Notes: generated from the letters alone by a model not told the origin. DNA of 64,000 bases from Raffaelea ambrosiae (GCA_002778195.1 PCDI01000004.1:2640226-2704225); one strand, 5' to 3'. Positions 33,448-46,587 are shown, counted from the first letter of the stretch. Made by a program: numbers and translations.

Positions 33448-35374
33448 TCAGACACCCAAAGGAAAGCGTGGAAGCGCCTCCCGGAGCGCGCCCCCCCGGC
33501 CCAGCGCGGCAAACTCGGGCTGCTGACACGTCTCGAACGGCTGGCAGTCGCCATCACACACCGCGCCGTCCGCGGGCACCTCGCCGAGCTCAAAGAACCG
33601 CTCCACGATCTTCTTGGTGCACTGGCTCGGCGAGGCAAACAGCGCCGTATGGCCAGACGAGTTCTGGACGACGACTGCGGAGCCGGGGTGGCCCTTGGCG
33701 GCCTTGTGGGCGTTCGCCAGCGGCGTCACTGGGTCGTAGCGGGTCGACAAGATCAGCAGGGGTGCGGCGGGCTTGCCGGGCACGACGCGGGCATCGGCCG
33801 CGGGCGTCACAAACGGCCCCGCAAAGCGCCACTTGGGACGCGCCGTCCAGCCGGTGCAGTCGACCATCACCGACGCCCAGACCGAGCTCGCCAGCGGGGC
33901 CGTTTCCTCCAAGTAGCCCACGTACTCGGCAAACGCGTCGGCACCCATGCCGGCCGACGACTCGGCGTCGCCGCAAATGTACGTCAGCTGGGTATCATCA
34001 ATCCACGAGTATCCGGCCGCACCCGGCGTCGGCGGGCTGATGCGGGAGCACGAGTCGCTCGCCGCGGGCATGGAGACGACGCTGGCCAGAGGGCCCATCT
34101 CGCCGGCGGTGGCGAGGGCCAAGACCATGTCCAGGGTCAGGAACAGCGGCACCGGGAAATAGAGCGCGGCCAGAAGCAGAGCGCGGACGTCGGAGCCATG
34201 GACGATGACGGGCATGCTGGCCTCCTCGGGCAGAAACACGGCCGGAGAGGCATCGAGGGATTCGATCAGGGCCTCGACACGGGCGCGCATGGACTGGCCG
34301 CCGGTGTCGCCCGGCTCGCGGAGGGAGCAGCGGTCGCCCCGGGCGAAGCACGAGGCAAAGAACTCGTCGACGATGTGCTCGGCATCCATCAGGTTTTTCC
34401 GCCAGAGCTGGGGGAGGCTGTCAGCAGGGCCGGGGGACAGCTTTTCCAAAACAAACCAGAATTTTCAAGAAACTTACACCGCCGGTGTAGTCGTACGGAT
34501 CGACAACACCGTCCAGCAGGACACGGCCGACGCGGCCTGGAAACAGCGAGGCAAAGGTGTTGCCCAGCACGGTGCCGTAGGAGAAGCCCATGTACTGCAG
34601 ACGCGGCAGGTCGTTTTCGCTTGGAGCTTCCTCTTTCTGCGAGGCGTCGACCACCTTCTGAGAGTCGTCGTCGCCGAGGCGAGCAGCAGCAGCAGCCGAA
34701 GCCCGCAGCGTCTTCTTCCGCAGCGCATCGACAGCGTCCACGATGCCCAGCATGTCGCGCGCCACCGCCGGCGTCGAGAAGTGCTGGCGGGTCTCCTCGG
34801 CGTCGCGGGCGCACAGCTGGCCGTGCGCCCGCGCATACGGTAGGTACTCGTCCACGACGGCCGCGTCGCTGGTCAGGGCGGGCATGCTGCGCTTCTGCCA
34901 CGCGACGGCCTGGCGCGCAAACTCGTCGCCGTAGCAGTCGGCGTTGGGGTCGCTGCGCGAGACGCCGCGCGGGTCAAAGGACAGGATCTCGTAGTGCTTG
35001 GCGCCGTCGACGACCGTCTGCACGTAGCGGCCTTTGCTGAGCACGACGGCCGTGCCGGCGCCGCCGGGGCCGCCCGGGTTCACGACGATGGTGCCGCCAA
35101 AGGACGGGTCGCTCTCGGGGACGACGGCCGGCAGAGCCGTGATGGCGATGGCAACGGTGCCGTTGTTGGTCGGGTCCTGCCAGTCCAGGGGCAGCTGGAG
35201 CCGGGCGCATTTGAAGCCATCGTTGCAGTCGTGGTACACGAGCTGCGGCGAGGGTTCAATGGTGGACCAGTCGAACTCGGCGGAGCGCCCCTGGGACTTG
35301 CCGCGAGCAGTCACCAAAGTGGTGAGACGGGCCAGCGAGAAAACGAGCGAGAGGGAGAACGGGCGAGACAACAT
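33448..35374 (-). CDS. Secreted alpha/beta-hydrolase with TAP-like C-terminal domain (tripeptidyl/prolyl aminopeptidase-like)
   Basis: Two exons, 34478-35374 and 33448-34407, give 618 residues. A signal peptide (MLSRPFSLSLVFSLARLTTL) opens the protein. The hydrolase core shows the oxyanion segment VVNPGGPGGAGTAVVLS, the nucleophile Ser265 in GFSYGT, an acid in STRYDPVTPLANA and the histidine in SSGHTAL. The last two lie in the TAP-like C-terminal domain typical of Streptomyces-type tripeptidyl aminopeptidases and their fungal relatives. Paired cysteines (CGD, CTGW, CDGDCQPFETC) suit an extracellular enzyme. An Ala-rich and charged insert of about 40 residues lies just before the nucleophile. 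Two overlapping donors exist (34479 and 34477), and only the second keeps frame. Exact substrate, peptide or ester, is not determinable. Confidence 0.87.
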
Positions 35375-36460
35375 ACTGGCGGGGCACTAATGTTGAAGTT
35401 TGTGAGTCTTGAATCAGCCAGAAATAGGCTGAAGATTCAAGCAGCCCGGCATTTTATGGCTGCCTGGAACTCAGGGTTGCGTCCAGTCTGCGCAGGTACG
35501 CGGCCTAAGACTACCCGAATTAAACGAGCTCCAAGCTGGACCTGGAGCTATGGCTCGGCGCCAAGACAACATGGGGTCAACGGTATCAAACAGCCTGGCC
35601 GGGCGGTTTTTGGGGCAAGTTCAACTAATGCATGGCATGTCATTATCGAGGTATGTAGGATGTTCGAACGAAGTTGCCCAGCTCAATCTAACTGGTGTTG
35701 ACGGACTGGAAGGTGAGAACCGAGAGCTGTCTGAAAGCATCGGCGGTTTCAGTGGCACGAGTCCTGGAAACAGGCGTGGCAGAATGGCAGGCTTGTAAAC
35801 GTAGCCAAGGTTCAAAAGCCATCCTGGATAATGACCCTGAAAACTAGCCAAACAGACACAACAGAGCTTTCTCGACCGGTGTAGTGTTTGGCCGTATGAC
35901 CCCAAGGCATGGAAGTCCCTGGATAGGCAGCTGTGGTGCTTGCGCCTTCCCGTCGTATGCCTGTAATTAACAGAGGCCCTTCCAAACCACACGTGACGCA
36001 TGAGCCCAACCGGCCTCTTGGCTGGTGCCTGTTTGCCCCTCTGTGTCGACACCCCCTTTTGGCGGGGTCGGCACTGTCAGACCTCCCAAGTCGGGTAGCG
36101 GCTGCACCAAACTCTCCGTGGACACCGCCAACGTGCGCTAAGCCATAAAAGCACTGCCCGCTCAGGGCGTCCAGACGGCAGCGGAGCCACCCAGCAAAAT
36201 GTCAGCTGGTACGGAAGCCAAAGATTCCGAGAAATGAAAACGAGCAAGAGCCACCAAGACTGACGAACATGGACATCGGCGCCGCCATTGGAAACACCGA
36301 CAATTCCATTGGGAGTCTCCAGGCGTGTTAAAAGAGGGCAGTGCCCTTCGATCCGGTCGCTCGTTTGTTTTTCTATTGCTACTTTCAGTTTCAATTGGTC
36401 CTCACAGGCCTGCGACACATTCCTTCTCGTTTCATCTTCAACGACGAAAGAAGGCGCAAA
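35375..36460. other. Divergent promoter region of the hydrolase and ERG24 genes
   Basis: No gene is recognised. The last 200 bases before ERG24 hold a possible leader with an upstream ATG at about 36269. Confidence 0.5.
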
Positions 36461-38202
36461 ATGGCACCCAGCAAGACAACACCTTCGAGCGAGGCGAAAG
36501 GCGCCAAGGACGCCACAGTCGCTGTCGCAAAGACAGACCATGCGCATGGCTACGAGTTTGGTGGCCCGTAAGTACTCTCTTCTTTCTCTATGTCCCCCTC
36601 GGTAGACACGCGCAAGAGAGCACTGCTAACGCGACAGTTCAGAATCGGCGCCTTTGGTGTCAGCTTCGGCCTCCCCGTCCTTGTCTACGTCTTCACCTTC
36701 GCCTGCAACGACATCTCCGGCTGCCCGGCGCCCTCCCTCCTCCATCCGTCAACCCTACAACTCGAGACGCTCAAGCGCGAGGTGGGCTGGCCAGCGGACG
36801 GCTTTTGGGGCCTGGCCAGCTGGGAAGCGACAGGATGGACGCTGGCGTACTACCTGCTGAGCGCCGTGCTGTACCGAGCGCTGCCCGGCGACGAGCGGGA
36901 GGGCATTGTGCTGACCAATGGCGGTCGGCTCAAGTACAAGTTCAACAGTATGTGGGCGCCTGCGGGGTGGTGCATCTGAATCGGTTGGGAGGCTGTCCCT
37001 GTCTGGGTGTCTAGAGTGTTGCTGGAGAGGCTTCGCGAAAGTGTATATTGTCTGGGCAAAGCTAACAAGTCTCATCTGCAGCCCTCTCTTCTACCCTCTT
37101 CACCCTCGTCATCTGCCTCGCCGGCACAATCTACCAGGGCGCCGAGTTCCCCGTCTGGACCTTCATCACCGACAACTACATCCAGATCCTGACAGCCAAT
37201 GTCCTGATCTCCATGCTCCTGGCCACGTTTGTCTACGTCCGCAGCTTCAGCGTGCCCGACCCGAACAGCCGCACCGACACGAACGACCTGCGCGAGCTCG
37301 CCGACGGCGGCCACACCGGCAACGTCCTCTACGACTGGTTCATCGGCCGCGAGCTGAACCCGCGCGTGACCGTGCCGCTGCTGGGCGAATTCGACATCAA
37401 GTCGTTCATGGAGCTGCGCCCCGGCATGCTGGGCTGGATGCTGCTCAACTTTGCCTTTGCCGCCAAGCAGTACCGCACCTTTGGCTTTGTCACCGACAGC
37501 ATCATTTTCATTTCCAGCGTGCAGGCCCTGTACATCCTGGACAGCCAGGTCAATGAACCGGCCATCCTGACCACCATTGACATCACCACGGACGGCTTCG
37601 GCGTCATGCTGTCCTTTGGCGACCTCGTCTGGGTGCCCTTTATCTACTCCCAGCAGGCGCGCTACCTTGCCAGCCACCCGCTGTCGCTCGGCTGGATCGG
37701 CCTCGCCGCCATGGGCGCCGTCCTGCTCGCCGGCTTCAGCATCTTCCGGCTGGCCAACAACGAGAAGAACGTCTTCCGCACGAACCCGAGCGACCCGCGC
37801 GTCGCCCATCTCAAGTTCATCGAGACCAAGTCGGGCTCGAAGCTCATCGTCTCCGGCTGGTGGGGTCTGGCGCGGCACATCAACTATCTGGGCGACTGGA
37901 TCCAGTCGTGGCCGTACAGCCTGCCAACGGGGCTGGCCGGGTATGTGATCCTGGCGGCCGATGCCGCCGGCAGCATCGAGCCCGGCACCCAAGTGTTCAC
38001 CCGGGCCGACGGACAGCTGGTCACGAGCGGCGCGGCCAAGGGTTTCGGCATGATCTTCACCTACTTTTACATAATCTACTTTGCCGTGCTTCTGGTCCAC
38101 CGCGACATGCGCGACGGCGAGAAGTGCGCACGCAAGTACGGCGAGGACTGGGAAAAGTACAAGAAGATTGTGCGGTGGCACATTATTCCGGGCGTCTATT
38201 AG
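36461..38202 (+). CDS. erg24: Delta(14)-sterol reductase (sterol C-14 reductase)
   Basis: Three exons, 36461-36567, 36643-36947 and 37082-38202, encode 510 residues. The enzyme reduces the C14-15 double bond left after lanosterol/eburicol C14-demethylation in ergosterol synthesis, in the ER membrane, and is the target of morpholine fungicides. Evidence is the ERG4/ERG24 family pattern: YEFGGPIGAFGVSFGLPVLV, LYDWFIGRELNP and ITTDGFGVMLSFGDLVWVPF. Next come LIVSGWWGLARHINYLGDWI and the signature C-terminus CARKYGEDWEKYKKIVRWH ending IIPGVY. At least eight hydrophobic segments are evident. The second exon begins after GTTCAG, not the earlier ACAG, because only that join keeps frame and restores PIGAFG. 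Its length matches Neurospora ERG-3-like enzymes. Confidence 0.96.
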
Positions 38203-41200
38203 CTAAAATGGTGGGGGGTGGGGAAACAGACAGCAGCAGGAAAGGCAAAAACGCATTTACACGCCAGGGACGGCGAGCATTTTCTGAACCAGGTGGTAAA
38301 GCCATACATACAGCGGACCATGCATGCACACATACCTACGAGTACACATATTTTTGTGTAATGGAGAAGCAGCAAACAAACAAACAGACACACAGGTCAT
38401 GCAGCCAAGGAGGTGGATCTTCGAATAGGGCCGAGACTACGGTCTCTGCAGGACACCGCCTGTAGGTTCACCCTGCATGCGATGTGGCTTTTCGGCGGAC
38501 GGCCATGCATTCACGGCGAGAGGTGGGCAAAGGGGGAAGGGACCGAGGTCGAGCGAACGCTCACAAAAGAGACCAAACAGGAAACCATCACAGGGAAGGA
38601 CGGGAAGGGATCCGGAACCAGGGTGAGAAACTAGGCGAACCAAGAAAACTTTTGAGTCAGAAGGACAGACAAAAAAAACGTGGCGAGATGCGGTTCCATA
38701 GTTTGAGGATATTTGGATGGAGTTAAAAAAAAAAAGGGCAAACGCCGTAGCAATCTGACAAAACAAAAACCTCTAAATGTAACACAGAAGTCCAGAGTAC
38801 GAGACAAGACGCATGTGCTGAGCCGTTGTGGTCGAGAGGGGGACTGGGGAGAGACATACGAAATACTCGCACAGAGGTCTCGAAGAGCCCTACAGGTCCC
38901 ACAGGGTACTACACGGCAAGACCCCTCAACTCTGCCAACCCCACGGGCAAGGGCCACGATCCTTTGTTTGCTGGATCAACCACGGAGCTTCCCTATTGGG
39001 ACGAAAAGCTGGGGTGTGGGCAGCCAATCGAACAGGGCAGGGAAGGAACACAGACAGCACACAAATGAGGGGAAGCCCCAGAAACAAAGACCAAAACACC
39101 TAATCCCAACTTGCCATAAAGCAAGGTTCGGCAGTCGTCGATTGCGAAGCCGAAAGGAGAGGGAAGAGGAGGAGGAGAAGACAAAGGAGAACGAAAGTTT
39201 GAAATCATGAGTTGAATTGGGATCGAATATTCGACAGGACAGGTGGGAAAAGATAAGAAAGAACAATCAAACAATCAAACCCAAAAAAGCTAAAAAAGCT
39301 AAAACCAAACGACACCACCACTACACCATACCCCGGATACCTACCCCAACCGGAGGGCGGCGCCGCGCCCGGTGTCAGACGAGCTACGTAACAATTTCGC
39401 CGAGACTAGGCGAGAGGGTGCATCTGGAGAGGAGGGCAGAACGGAGGAGAGGAAATCAAATCAAATGCTTTATTTCTTCAGGAAGAAAGTACGAAAGTAC
39501 GGGACAGAAGACGAGACAGCATAAAAAAGCTTGTGAGAACCACGCTTAAACAGACTGTCTGTTGTTTGTCTAAGACCTTTCCCCATTCCCCAACACACCT
39601 TTCTTCTTTCATCGTGGCGGCTGCGGACAACAAAACGTCGAAACACATGACTTCTGACCATTGGTATGGTTTCGACTAGACCAGTTTCGAAAAAAAAAGA
39701 AGAAAAAAAAGCGCCGGGTGTTTCTTCTCGGCGTTTCTTTTCAAAAACATTTCGGTTCTTTTTTTTCGGGTCAATGTTCATCAGGACGTCCGTTGACTTC
39801 TGGCTACGAGAAACCACAACTAGTGTCGTTTCCGGGAGGAACATTGCGTACTAAGTGTAGAAGACAAGGAGCGAAGGTCGCGCATGGTTCCGTCTGAGTA
39901 TCACTGGAAGTGTAAATGCAAGTATCACACAATGCACTCGATTCGAAATGCATATGGTCATCTGCAGCATTGAAAGAAAGTCCCGCAGAGGAAGCGGGCT
40001 CAAGTAGAGCCATTGGAGTAAAGACGACAAAGTCGAGACGGATAAGAGCGGCAAGGAGATAAAGAAAAAGATATGCATAAATTGGTTTGCCCACGGTATG
40101 GTACTCATGCAATGATACGAAGTTTGAAATAAAAGAGAAACGAAGCAATATGTAAAAAAAGCAAAGCAAAGAAAAAAAAAATCAAATCCAGCCATCCTGG
40201 ACAATCCAAAAAGGGCATCAACCCGAAAACAATTCGAAATGGGGAAAAAGTCTTGCTGGTCTCACCGGATGCCATTGGCTCTGGACAAGGATTGACACCA
40301 GTCGGGACGCGGAGTAGTGATGGCCGGCAGGCCGTCGGAAAAGTGAAAGTAAACAGAAATGATAGCCCGGAAATTTTGTCAGTTGGAGACATCCTTCCAC
40401 ACACACACACAAAATGTTCTCATTCATGGTTACGTCAGAGCCGCGAGACACAACAAAAATGGGTGCCATTTATTGGCTCATTTTAGTTGTGGACGCGCAT
40501 TTGGCGTGTTGGGTCGTCTGCAGGGCAGCGCCGCTCACAACCGTGGACCACACCGTCCAAGCTGGAGAAAAGAAAAGTGACAGGGGAACAGGGCAACAAA
40601 AAGGAACCAGGGTTTGCAGGGCTCCTCCCCAGCATTCGGACCCTGAGCCGGAATTCGCCCGGAGGCAACGGATGCCACGATCACAAGAAAGTCAGGTTTC
40701 CCACCAGCCGGACCCCAGACTAAAAAGCCAGGTCAAAGCGGCCGGACCATTCCAGGATTGGGGTCAAAGCTTGCTTCTTAATTCCTCAGACGGCGTCCCA
40801 CGAGACTCTCTCAATTGCCACCCGCCATGTAACGGCTCATTAATACGGATCGGCATGATTTTTTGCCTCAACTGGAGGCATGCACAATCATGAGTTTTGG
40901 GGAGAAGGTACGGGAAGGGAAACAGGGGGTTGAAAAAAAAAACACCAATTGACTAAAGTGCGGTACAACAACATGATTGGAAAAATGCACCAATGACTGT
41001 GGCTCTTCTGTCGTGAACAGCTCCAGGTCAGCTTGCATCAAGCAGCACACAGCACACACCAGGAAACAGATGCCCTCTGTAGCAAGAAGCTCCCCTCCAG
41101 CCACAGTGCCACAGCTCAGGGATTTCCCCTCCCCCCCTCTTTCCTCCCCAGTCGACGCACCAAAAATGCGGAGACGTTGGAGAGATCGGCCCGTTTAGCA

Positions 41201-42699
41201 AACTGGTGCCCGAGTAATGGCTAGGGTTGCAGCTCACACCAAGAGGCTCGGAGCTTCACGCACACCAGAGCAGGCCATGGACTGCGCTCTGCTGGGTCTC
41301 GTCTTTTGTTCACTGATCACTCGGGGCTCACCTGACCGATGAGATGTGGCTCACCAACATGCAAGGAGGTGGTTAGTTAGGAAGTAGTGAGGAAGCAGAA
41401 AAACGCGTCCACACAAACACATCCTTGTCCCTGTCTGCCGATGCATCTCTTTTTTCGTCTTGTCTTTTGCAGTTCCTTCACAAAGTGTTGCTATTACTTT
41501 GCTGCTCCTCTGCCGTTCCTCTATGGTTCCCACAGCATCCCAGCCATGCGTGCCATTCCATCAAATACGCGAGTGGCCAAATTAAAACAGAGGGGAAATG
41601 CCCATTCCAGACAGCACAAGACTCCAATTGGGATGAATTACACGATGATCCCGGACGATCTGGGAGCGAACCCAATACAACCTTGGCCAAAGCACACATT
41701 GTCACCTCAGTCTTGGCTGACGGTCTCCTGCTTGCTTTTGCCCGCCGCAGTTTCGCCGTGCGCCTAACGTATGTCAGATACAAGCACCGTTCCAGCAGAG
41801 AGTAGTTCTATCGAGACAGCTGTACTTGCCGTTGGAACGAGTAGGTTAACCTCGGCCTTTGCCATCGTCACCTGGGCTGGAATGTCCACAAAAAGCGGAT
41901 CCCTCGACCCTCGCGATCTGCAAAACACGTTCTTCCCCGACTTCGTAAAAACAGACATACAGTGTGACATACTATGCATAACTTGTGGTCAGATGCGTAG
42001 TCTCCTCAAACGAATACAGTGCCTGCACTCGCAAAAAAAATAAAAAAATAAAAGAGAAAAGAAAAGAAAAGAAAAAGAAAAAGGGAAATCGGCCGTTCTG
42101 GGGGGGAGAAACGCCGCCTTGGCCGACATATGGGACCGGGGTACGGACGACAGCTCTACAGCTGTCCGAGGTAGCTCGGGCAAAGACGAAAAAAGAAATA
42201 AAGACAAAAAACATAAGATTCCATTATATGAATAATAATAATAAACAGAAGCTGGGACGTCATGGGACGGCTGTGTGGTAAGAGGACCATAGCTATGCAA
42301 ATCTCGGCAACGCCCCCAGCTTACACGGTAAGATCCCCACGTATATAAGTTAAGCCATACATCCCTTGAATCTGGTTCAGTCTTCCCGGTCTGCTGCGAC
42401 GATCTCTACCTCTCTCTGCCTCTTCGCCTCTCCTCATTTCTCCCCACCCCATCCCCACCTCCCCTTTCTTCTTTATTCATCTCTCCTACTCTCTCTCGGG
42501 TACCCAATTCCCAAAGGAGAGAGTCGAGCAAGTCTTATTGCCTGTTTGGGAGCTTCAGCTTTGCCTCCTACAGCTTCCTGAGCTGTCGACGCCGCAGGAT
42601 TTACCCGGTTCCAACAAGCCAACAGAGACCTTACATTGATACAAGGAATACGGCAAACACAAATCCCCCAAAAGAGGCGTCCAACCCGACCCCTCCAAT
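38203..42699. other. 4.5 kb spacer, largest in the window
   Basis: I recognise no protein family, RNA gene or transposon here. It has many A-rich and pyrimidine-rich tracts (38730, 39690-39770, 40150-40190, 42040-42090). The last 400 bases form the promoter and CT-rich leader of the GH3 gene. Open frames up to 165 codons exist but look random. Confidence 0.55.
42335..42349 (+). promoter_or_regulatory. TATA box and adjacent CreA-type site of the GH3 gene
   Basis: TATATAAG (42342-42349) is preceded directly by CCCCAC (42335-42340), which is GTGGGG on the other strand and fits the SYGGRG carbon-catabolite repressor consensus. More CCCCAC copies lie in the CT-rich leader near 42445-42460. This fits glucose repression of a cellulolytic gene, but the short motif also occurs by chance. 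Confidence 0.5.
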
Positions 42700-45600
42700 A
42701 TGAAGACGGCAGGAGTGCTTCTGGCTGGGTGCATTGCACCTGCCGCATGCGCCGTCCTGGTTGAAAAGGCAAGTGCGGCAACAGCTTTCCTTCCTTCGCT
42801 CCTTCCTTTTTGAAATTTCAGTCGACATATCACCTGCGGCGTAAAACGCACACTCCTGTTTGTTTGATTCGCGTCGGCATCACGGCTTTTTGTTCGTCTT
42901 TGTTTACGCTGCTCTCCTCGACTGCGGCACGTCTACACGTCAGCCCCCGTGCTTCCCCGCGTGTCTCAATTCTATTGTTTTCTTCGGGACCCTGAAAAGC
43001 TTTCTTCTCCTTTTGTGTTGCACATTTCGCATGTTGTGTATCTCCAGCTTGAAATTGGGCGCCGTTTTTGTTTTGACCTCGTCTTCTTTTCCTTTTTTGG
43101 CCTCGTCCCAGCCATGAACTGCGCCCCCGGCTTTGTCGTCTTTCTCGCACTTCTTGCTACCGCGACTGCCACTAACATACCACCCAAGGCACCGCTGGGT
43201 ACGCGCGACACGCAAGCCTACTCGCCACCTTTCTACCCATCGCCATGGATGAAGCCTGAGGCGACCGGCTGGGAAGACGCTTATGCCAAGGCAAAGGCCT
43301 TCGTTTCCCAGCTGACTCTGCCTGAAAAGGTCAACCTGACCACCGGCATCGGCTGGCAGGGCGCCCAGTGTGTCGGCAACACCGGCTCCGTGCCGCGCCT
43401 CGGCTTCCTGGGTTTCTGCACGCAGGACTCTCCCGTGGGTGTGCGCGATGCCGACTACGTTTCCGTTTTCACTTCGGGCCAGACGGCAGCCGCCACGTTC
43501 GACCGTTCCCTGATGTACCAGCGCGGCCTGGCCATGGGCCGGGAGCACAAGGGCAAGGGTGTCACCGTCCAGCTTGGCCCCGTGGCCGGTCCGCTCGGCC
43601 GTGCTCCGGAGGGTGGCCGCAACTGGGAGGGCTTTTCGCCCGACCCGGTCCTGACGGGTGTCGGCATTGCTGAGACCATTCGCGGTATCCAGGATGCCGG
43701 TGTGATTGCTTGCGCCAAGCACTTGATTGGCAACGAGCAAGGTGAGTACTGGGATGAGTACGGCGATACACATTGGTCAGGACTAGGGGTCTCGCTAACA
43801 ACGCCCAGAACACTTCCGCCAGGCAGGCGAGGCCAATGACTATGGATTTGGCCTCGACATCACGGAGTCTCTCTCGACGAACATTGACGACGCGACCATG
43901 CACGAGCTCTACCTGTGGCCGTTTGCTGACGCCATCCGTGCGGGCGTCGGCTCCATCATGTGCTCGTACAACCAGATCAACAACTCGTACGCCTGCCAGA
44001 ACTCGAAGCTGCTCAACAACCTGGTCAAGGACGAGCTCGGCTTCCAGGGCTTCATCATGAGCGACTGGAACGCCCAGCACAGCGGCGTCACAAGCGCTGC
44101 AGCCGGCCTGGACATGACCATGCCCGGCGACACCGGCTTCGACACCGGCTTCAGCTACTGGGGCGCCAACCTGACCATCGCCACCATCAACGGCACGGTG
44201 CCTGAGTGGCGTCTGGACGACATGGCCATGCGCATCATGGCCGCCTACTTCAAGGTCGGCAACACCATCGAGGGCCAGGACAAGCCCAACTTCTCCTCCT
44301 GGACAGAAGACACCTATGGCGACTTCCACTACTATGCGAAGACGGGCTATCAGGTCATCAACGAGCATGTGGACGTCCGCGCCAACCACGGTGACCTGAT
44401 CCGCCAGATTGCTGCTGCCGGCACCGTCCTGCTCAAGAACACCAACAACACGCTGCCGCTCAGCAAGCCCAAGTTCATCGCGGTCATTGGCGAAGATGCC
44501 GGCTCCAACCCGGCGGGTCCCAACGGCTGCAGCGACCGCGGCTGCGACAACGGCACTCTCGGCATGGCCTGGGGCTCCGGCTCGGCCAGTTTCACCTACC
44601 TTGTCACGCCCGATGCCGCCATTCAGTCTCGGGCTCTCAGCGCGGGTGCCATTTACCAGAGCATCCTGCAGAACAACCAACCCGATGCGACGAAAGCGCT
44701 GGTTTCGCAGGACAGCGTGACGGCCATTGTCTTTGTCAATGCCGACTCGGGCGAGGGCTACATCGCGGTGGAGGACAACTACGGTGACCGGGCCAATCTG
44801 ACTCTGTGGAAGGACGGCGACGCCCTGGTCAAGAACGTCAGCTCGTGGTGCTCCAACACGATCGTCGTGATTCACTCGACCGGCCCCATTGTCGTGACCG
44901 ACTGGTACGACAGCGCCAACATCACAGCCATTCTGTGGGCTGGTGTCCCGGGCCAGGAGTCGGGCAACTCGATCGCCGACGTGCTCTTTGGCAGCGTCAA
45001 CCCGGCCGGCCGCACGCCGTTCACCTGGGGTGCCTCGCGCGAAAGCTACGGCACCGACGTCGTGTACAAGCCCAACGCCGTCATCCCGCAGCTGGACTTT
45101 TCCGAGGGCGTCTTCATCGACTACCGCAACTTTGACAAGGCCGGCGAGACCCCCATCTACGAGTTCGGCTTTGGTCTCAGCTACACCACCTTCGGCTACT
45201 CGAACCTGCAGGTCACCAAGAACCCCCATGTCAGTGCGTACAAGCCGACGACGGGCAAGACCGACGCTGCACCCACGTTTGGCCCAGCCCCGTCCAAGAA
45301 CCTGGCCGACTACAAATTCCCCAGCGAGTCATTCCCCTACATCAAGCGGTACATCTACCCCTACTTCAACAACACCTCGTCGGGCGAGGCCGCCTCGCAG
45401 GACCCCAAGTACGGCGAGACGGACAAGGAGTTCCTGCCGCCCCATGCCAGCGATGGCACAGCCCAGCCGCTCCTGCGTGCTGGCGACAAGAAGTCCAGCG
45501 GTGGCAACTCGGGCCTGTACGACACTCTGTACACGGTGACGGCCACGATCACCAACACGGGCAAGGTCACTGGCGACGAGGTGCCGCAGCTGTACCTGTC

Positions 45601-45820
45601 TCTGGGCGGCCCCAACGACCCGCCCAAGGTGCTGCGCGGCTTCGACCGTCTGCGACACATCGCCCCAGGCGCTTCGCAGACCTTCCAGGTCAAGCTGACG
45701 CGCCGTGATCTGAGCAACTGGGACACGGCGCAGCAAGACTGGGTGATCAGCAGCTACCCCAAGACGATCTATGTAGGCTCGAGCAGCCGCAAGCTGCCTC
45801 TGAAGGCGACTTTGTCGTAA
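42700..45820 (+). CDS. Secreted GH3 beta-glucosidase
   Basis: Preferred model: exons 42700-42768, 43189-43741 and 43809-45820, giving 877 residues. Exon 1 encodes a signal peptide (MKTAGVLLAGCIAPAACAV). The first intron has a GC donor in the exact AG|GCAAGT context typical of GC-AG introns, a CTAAC branch site and CCAAG acceptor. The enzyme cleaves terminal beta-D-glucosyl residues from cellobiose and oligosaccharides outside the cell. Domains in order are the GH3 N-terminal barrel (SQLTLPEKVNLTTGIGWQG), the nucleophile Asp293 in GFIMSDWNAQHSG, the GH3 C-terminal domain (AGTVLLKNTNNTLPLSK) and a fibronectin-III-like end (GDEVPQLYLSLG). The motif KHLIGNEQEHFRQ is restored across the second intron. 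An alternative ATG at 43114 lies in frame inside intron 1 and would give a different signal peptide. Confidence 0.93.
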
Positions 45821-46587
45821 AAGTCATGCAGAACGCGAAGGGGGGGGGGATGCTTGGCGAAATGTAAAGAAAAAAAATTCTTTTGAAGGAGAAAACAAAA
45901 TATGGTTGAACGAAACCCCACCTACTTATTTTCAGATCCCAATTGTACATAGCATGATTAACGTCTAATTTTTGAAATGTCTAATGGCACAGTTTGTGTA
46001 TTGATTTCCCGACGTGACAGAAGAGAGAGATAAAATCGGAAAGCAATATAAAAAAACGAATGCATTGAAGCTCTAGGCCTTCGATGCTTCATTCTTGACC
46101 CCTTTTCTATCGGCGATATGCCTTTTTTCAAGCCCTCTTCCCCCCTTTTGCATTTGAGCGTTCTCTTACCTTTTCATATGTGTCTGTCTCCCTCCACCTT
46201 ACTACACCCTTTTTTTTCTAATATTACTTCTTCTCGACACTGTCCTCCTCTGCTCGCCCCAGCCACCACCGCCCGGCGTATGGATAGGCGGCTGCTCCCC
46301 ACGCTGCAGGTGCACGATCTCCTCTCTGCTGACATTGGCGAAACGAGGAGACCCAGATTGAAGAAGTCTCGGGGATACTGGACAATATAGATGGTTTGTT
46401 TGACGTTGAAATGTTGATGAACCTACGAAGGTGATGTTTTTGCTAGGATGCATAAAGCCAGAAATATTCAAGAGATTAAACCAATCTGATGGAGATGCTG
46501 TTCATGCTTTTGGTAGTCTTCCATACATTTAACTCATCCAATTTTTTTTTGTTATGTTGTTATGCCCAGGAAGGCTACACTAAGCAC
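45821..46587. other. Convergent spacer
   Basis: 3' flanks of the GH3 and amine oxidase genes. No gene is recognised. Confidence 0.5.

Noticed and set aside
33217..35040. 607-codon plus-strand frame opposite the alpha/beta-hydrolase
   Set aside because: Antisense shadow of a gene with complete catalytic motifs. Its translation is Arg/Ala/Gly-rich and motif-free, and it runs over the hydrolase intron.
37072..38181. 369-codon minus-strand frame opposite ERG24
   Set aside because: Antisense shadow of a well-supported sterol reductase exon.
41764..42043. Short frames on both strands near 41.9 kb with protein-like patches
   Set aside because: The frames overlap on opposite strands, lack flanking exons and end in an A-tract. 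Coding support is too weak.
43562..45229. 555-codon open frame on the minus strand opposite the GH3 gene
   Set aside because: It mirrors a GC-rich coding exon; strong GC3 bias leaves antisense frames open. No family motif appears in its translation.
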